Origin: an uncultured Pelagibacteraceae bacterium | Lineage (GTDB): Bacteria; Pseudomonadota; Alphaproteobacteria; Pelagibacterales; Pelagibacteraceae | DNA length: 39,119 bases | NCBI GenBank assembly: GCA_902532525.1 | Contig: CACAIK010000011.1 | Location: 1 to 39,119, forward strand | Direction: 5' to 3' | In this document: in pieces, positions 38,220 through 39,119 of the stretch | Numbering within the stretch: position 1 is the stretch's first letter | Layout: every line of letters begins with the position of its first letter | The notes under the pieces: model-generated | Told to the model about the DNA's origin: nothing | The model's input: only the letters and a program-made list of their open reading frames with translations | Databases searched by the model: none | Made by a program: the position numbers and the translations under genes

Positions 38220-38816
38220 ATGACATCACTATCGTTCGAAGACTTTTATAAAGTTCCTGAAATTAAGTTTGATATAAATAGATTGCGAAATGACTTAAAT
38301 CTAATTTTAGAGAAAAAGAAATTTAATTCGCCAGGTGTTACTCACTTTGGTGCAATTCCTCTAAATCAAATTCCAAATAACAAAGACTCTATAGAAGGGA
38401 ACAATATCAGAGGTAGATATTGGACTATTGCAGATGAGACAGGCAAAGAAGTCTCAAGAGACATTGATATTGATGAATCCAAATATACTCAGTTGCTACC
38501 AGAGTTCGAGAAAACTTATTTTAAAGAGGTTTATGAAATTCTTAGTAAAAAATTTAAACTAGGAAGAGTAAGGCTTTTATTAAAAGAGCCAAGATCAACG
38601 CTAAGCTGGCACAAAGATCCAGAGTGTAGATTGCATATTCCGATAGTAACCAATGCAGGTTGTTCAATGGTCATTGAAAATGTTGCAAAACATTTGCCTG
38701 CTGATGGACATGTATGGATTACTAATAACACAAAGTATCATAACTTTTTTAATGGAGGAGAACAGGCTAGAGTTCACTTAGTTGCTTGTGTTCTTGAAAG
38801 CCCGTTTAAAGAATAA
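38220..38816 (+). CDS. Aspartyl/asparaginyl beta-hydroxylase-like 2OG-Fe(II) oxygenase
   Basis: A 198-residue protein with a double-stranded beta-helix core. SWHKDPECRLHIPIVTNAGC contains the His131-x-Asp133 pair, KYHNFFNGG the distal His174, and QARVHLVACV the 2-oxoglutarate-binding Arg184. This is the full facial triad plus Arg of the PF05118-type hydroxylases. The substrate is unknown; peptide or small-molecule hydroxylation are both possible. It starts 19 bases after the katG stop with GGAAAGCGG upstream, and its stop overlaps the next gene, so katG, this gene and the DUF2061 gene probably form one operon. Confidence 0.8.
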   Translation: MTSLSFEDFYKVPEIKFDINRLRNDLNLILEKKKFNSPGVTHFGAIPLNQIPNNKDSIEGNNIRGRYWTIADETGKEVSRDIDIDESKYTQLLPEFEKTYFKEVYEILSKKFKLGRVRLLLKEPRSTLSWHKDPECRLHIPIVTNAGCSMVIENVAKHLPADGHVWITNNTKYHNFFNGGEQARVHLVACVLESPFKE

Positions 38817-39100
38817 TGGAAGTTACCAACGGTATTTTTAAAGCTGCCGGTCAGATTTATTCCAATAACAGAGGCTCTATTTTAAGAACAATTGTTTATA
38901 CAGTTGGTCATTTTGCAATTGCTATAACTGTTTTGATGTTAGTTGCTGATGTATCTTTTATGATAGCTTTGACCGATGCGATTGTAGAACCAATCGCCAA
39001 TTCTATTTGGTATTTCATTTTAGATAAGTGGTGCTTAGTAGAAACTAAAAGTTTTAAAGGGTGGGTTGATGAAGAAAATCTTTGGGGAAAAATCAACTAA
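38816..39100 (+). CDS. DUF2061 membrane protein
   Basis: A 94-residue protein with two hydrophobic segments: IVYTVGHFAIAITVLMLVADVSF and an IALTDAIVEPIANSIWYFILDKW stretch. The pattern, a Arg-rich start followed by T-Y-V/H-F helix and an ...KxxxYxxHE/DKxW-type end, resembles DUF2061, small membrane proteins of unknown role. Start is coupled to the upstream hydroxylase by TAATG. The remaining 19 bases of the window contain no further gene. Confidence 0.65.
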   Translation: MEVTNGIFKAAGQIYSNNRGSILRTIVYTVGHFAIAITVLMLVADVSFMIALTDAIVEPIANSIWYFILDKWCLVETKSFKGWVDEENLWGKIN

Positions 39101-39119
39101 CCCTTTAAGTTGTATATAT

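Overview
The window is a dense, AT-rich (about 30% G+C by eye), almost gap-free bacterial chromosome segment. Gene content and order point to an alphaproteobacterium of the SAR11 / Pelagibacterales type: grpE-dnaK-dnaJ-dapB; tsaB-fur-miaB-phoH-ybeY-lnt-metK; nusA-infB-rbfA-rpsO-pnp; and fabI-fabB-fabA next to irr. Many spacers are under 20 nt, many genes overlap, and proteins are short and lysine-rich. No rRNA, tRNA, CRISPR, IS element or prophage was seen, and no gene-free stretch exceeds 300 bases. The taxonomic call is inference from synteny and composition.

Left part (1-7.2 kb). The end of an OmpR-type response regulator is overlapped by a 42-codon ORF that reads as ribosome-rescue factor ArfA. 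It converges on a long minus-strand run: grpE, dnaK, dnaJ, dapB, nth, a 2OG-oxygenase-like gene and an adenosine-kinase-like gene. A possible heat-shock promoter and a perfect 18-bp palindrome lie before grpE.

Middle left (7.2-18 kb). This holds rdgB, a cluster resembling the LpoA/RsmI/DolP neighbourhood of other Proteobacteria, maeB, murJ, trpS, an Nfu-type Fe-S carrier gene, a Bax-like glucosaminidase and a polysaccharide deacetylase.

Middle right (18-31 kb). A plus-strand RNA/translation superoperon runs from a half-length tsaB through fur, miaB, phoH, ybeY, lnt and metK. A strong UUCG-loop terminator separates it from nusA, infB, rbfA, rpsO and pnp. Several genes often found in this order in relatives (rimI, corC, rimP, ylxR, truB) are not at their usual places.

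Right part (31-39 kb). A rhodanese gene, a 49-codon membrane microprotein, a lone nucleotide-sugar epimerase and a DUF4149 protein precede the unsaturated fatty-acid genes fabA-fabB-fabI. Divergent from fabA is irr, followed by katG, an Asp/Asn-hydroxylase-like oxygenase and a DUF2061 membrane protein. The most interesting signal is here: two near-identical 17-bp Irr/ICE-type operators, one at the irr start and one over the -10 of a near-consensus katG promoter. Together they suggest a compact iron/heme-peroxide regulon in a lineage usually described as catalase-poor.
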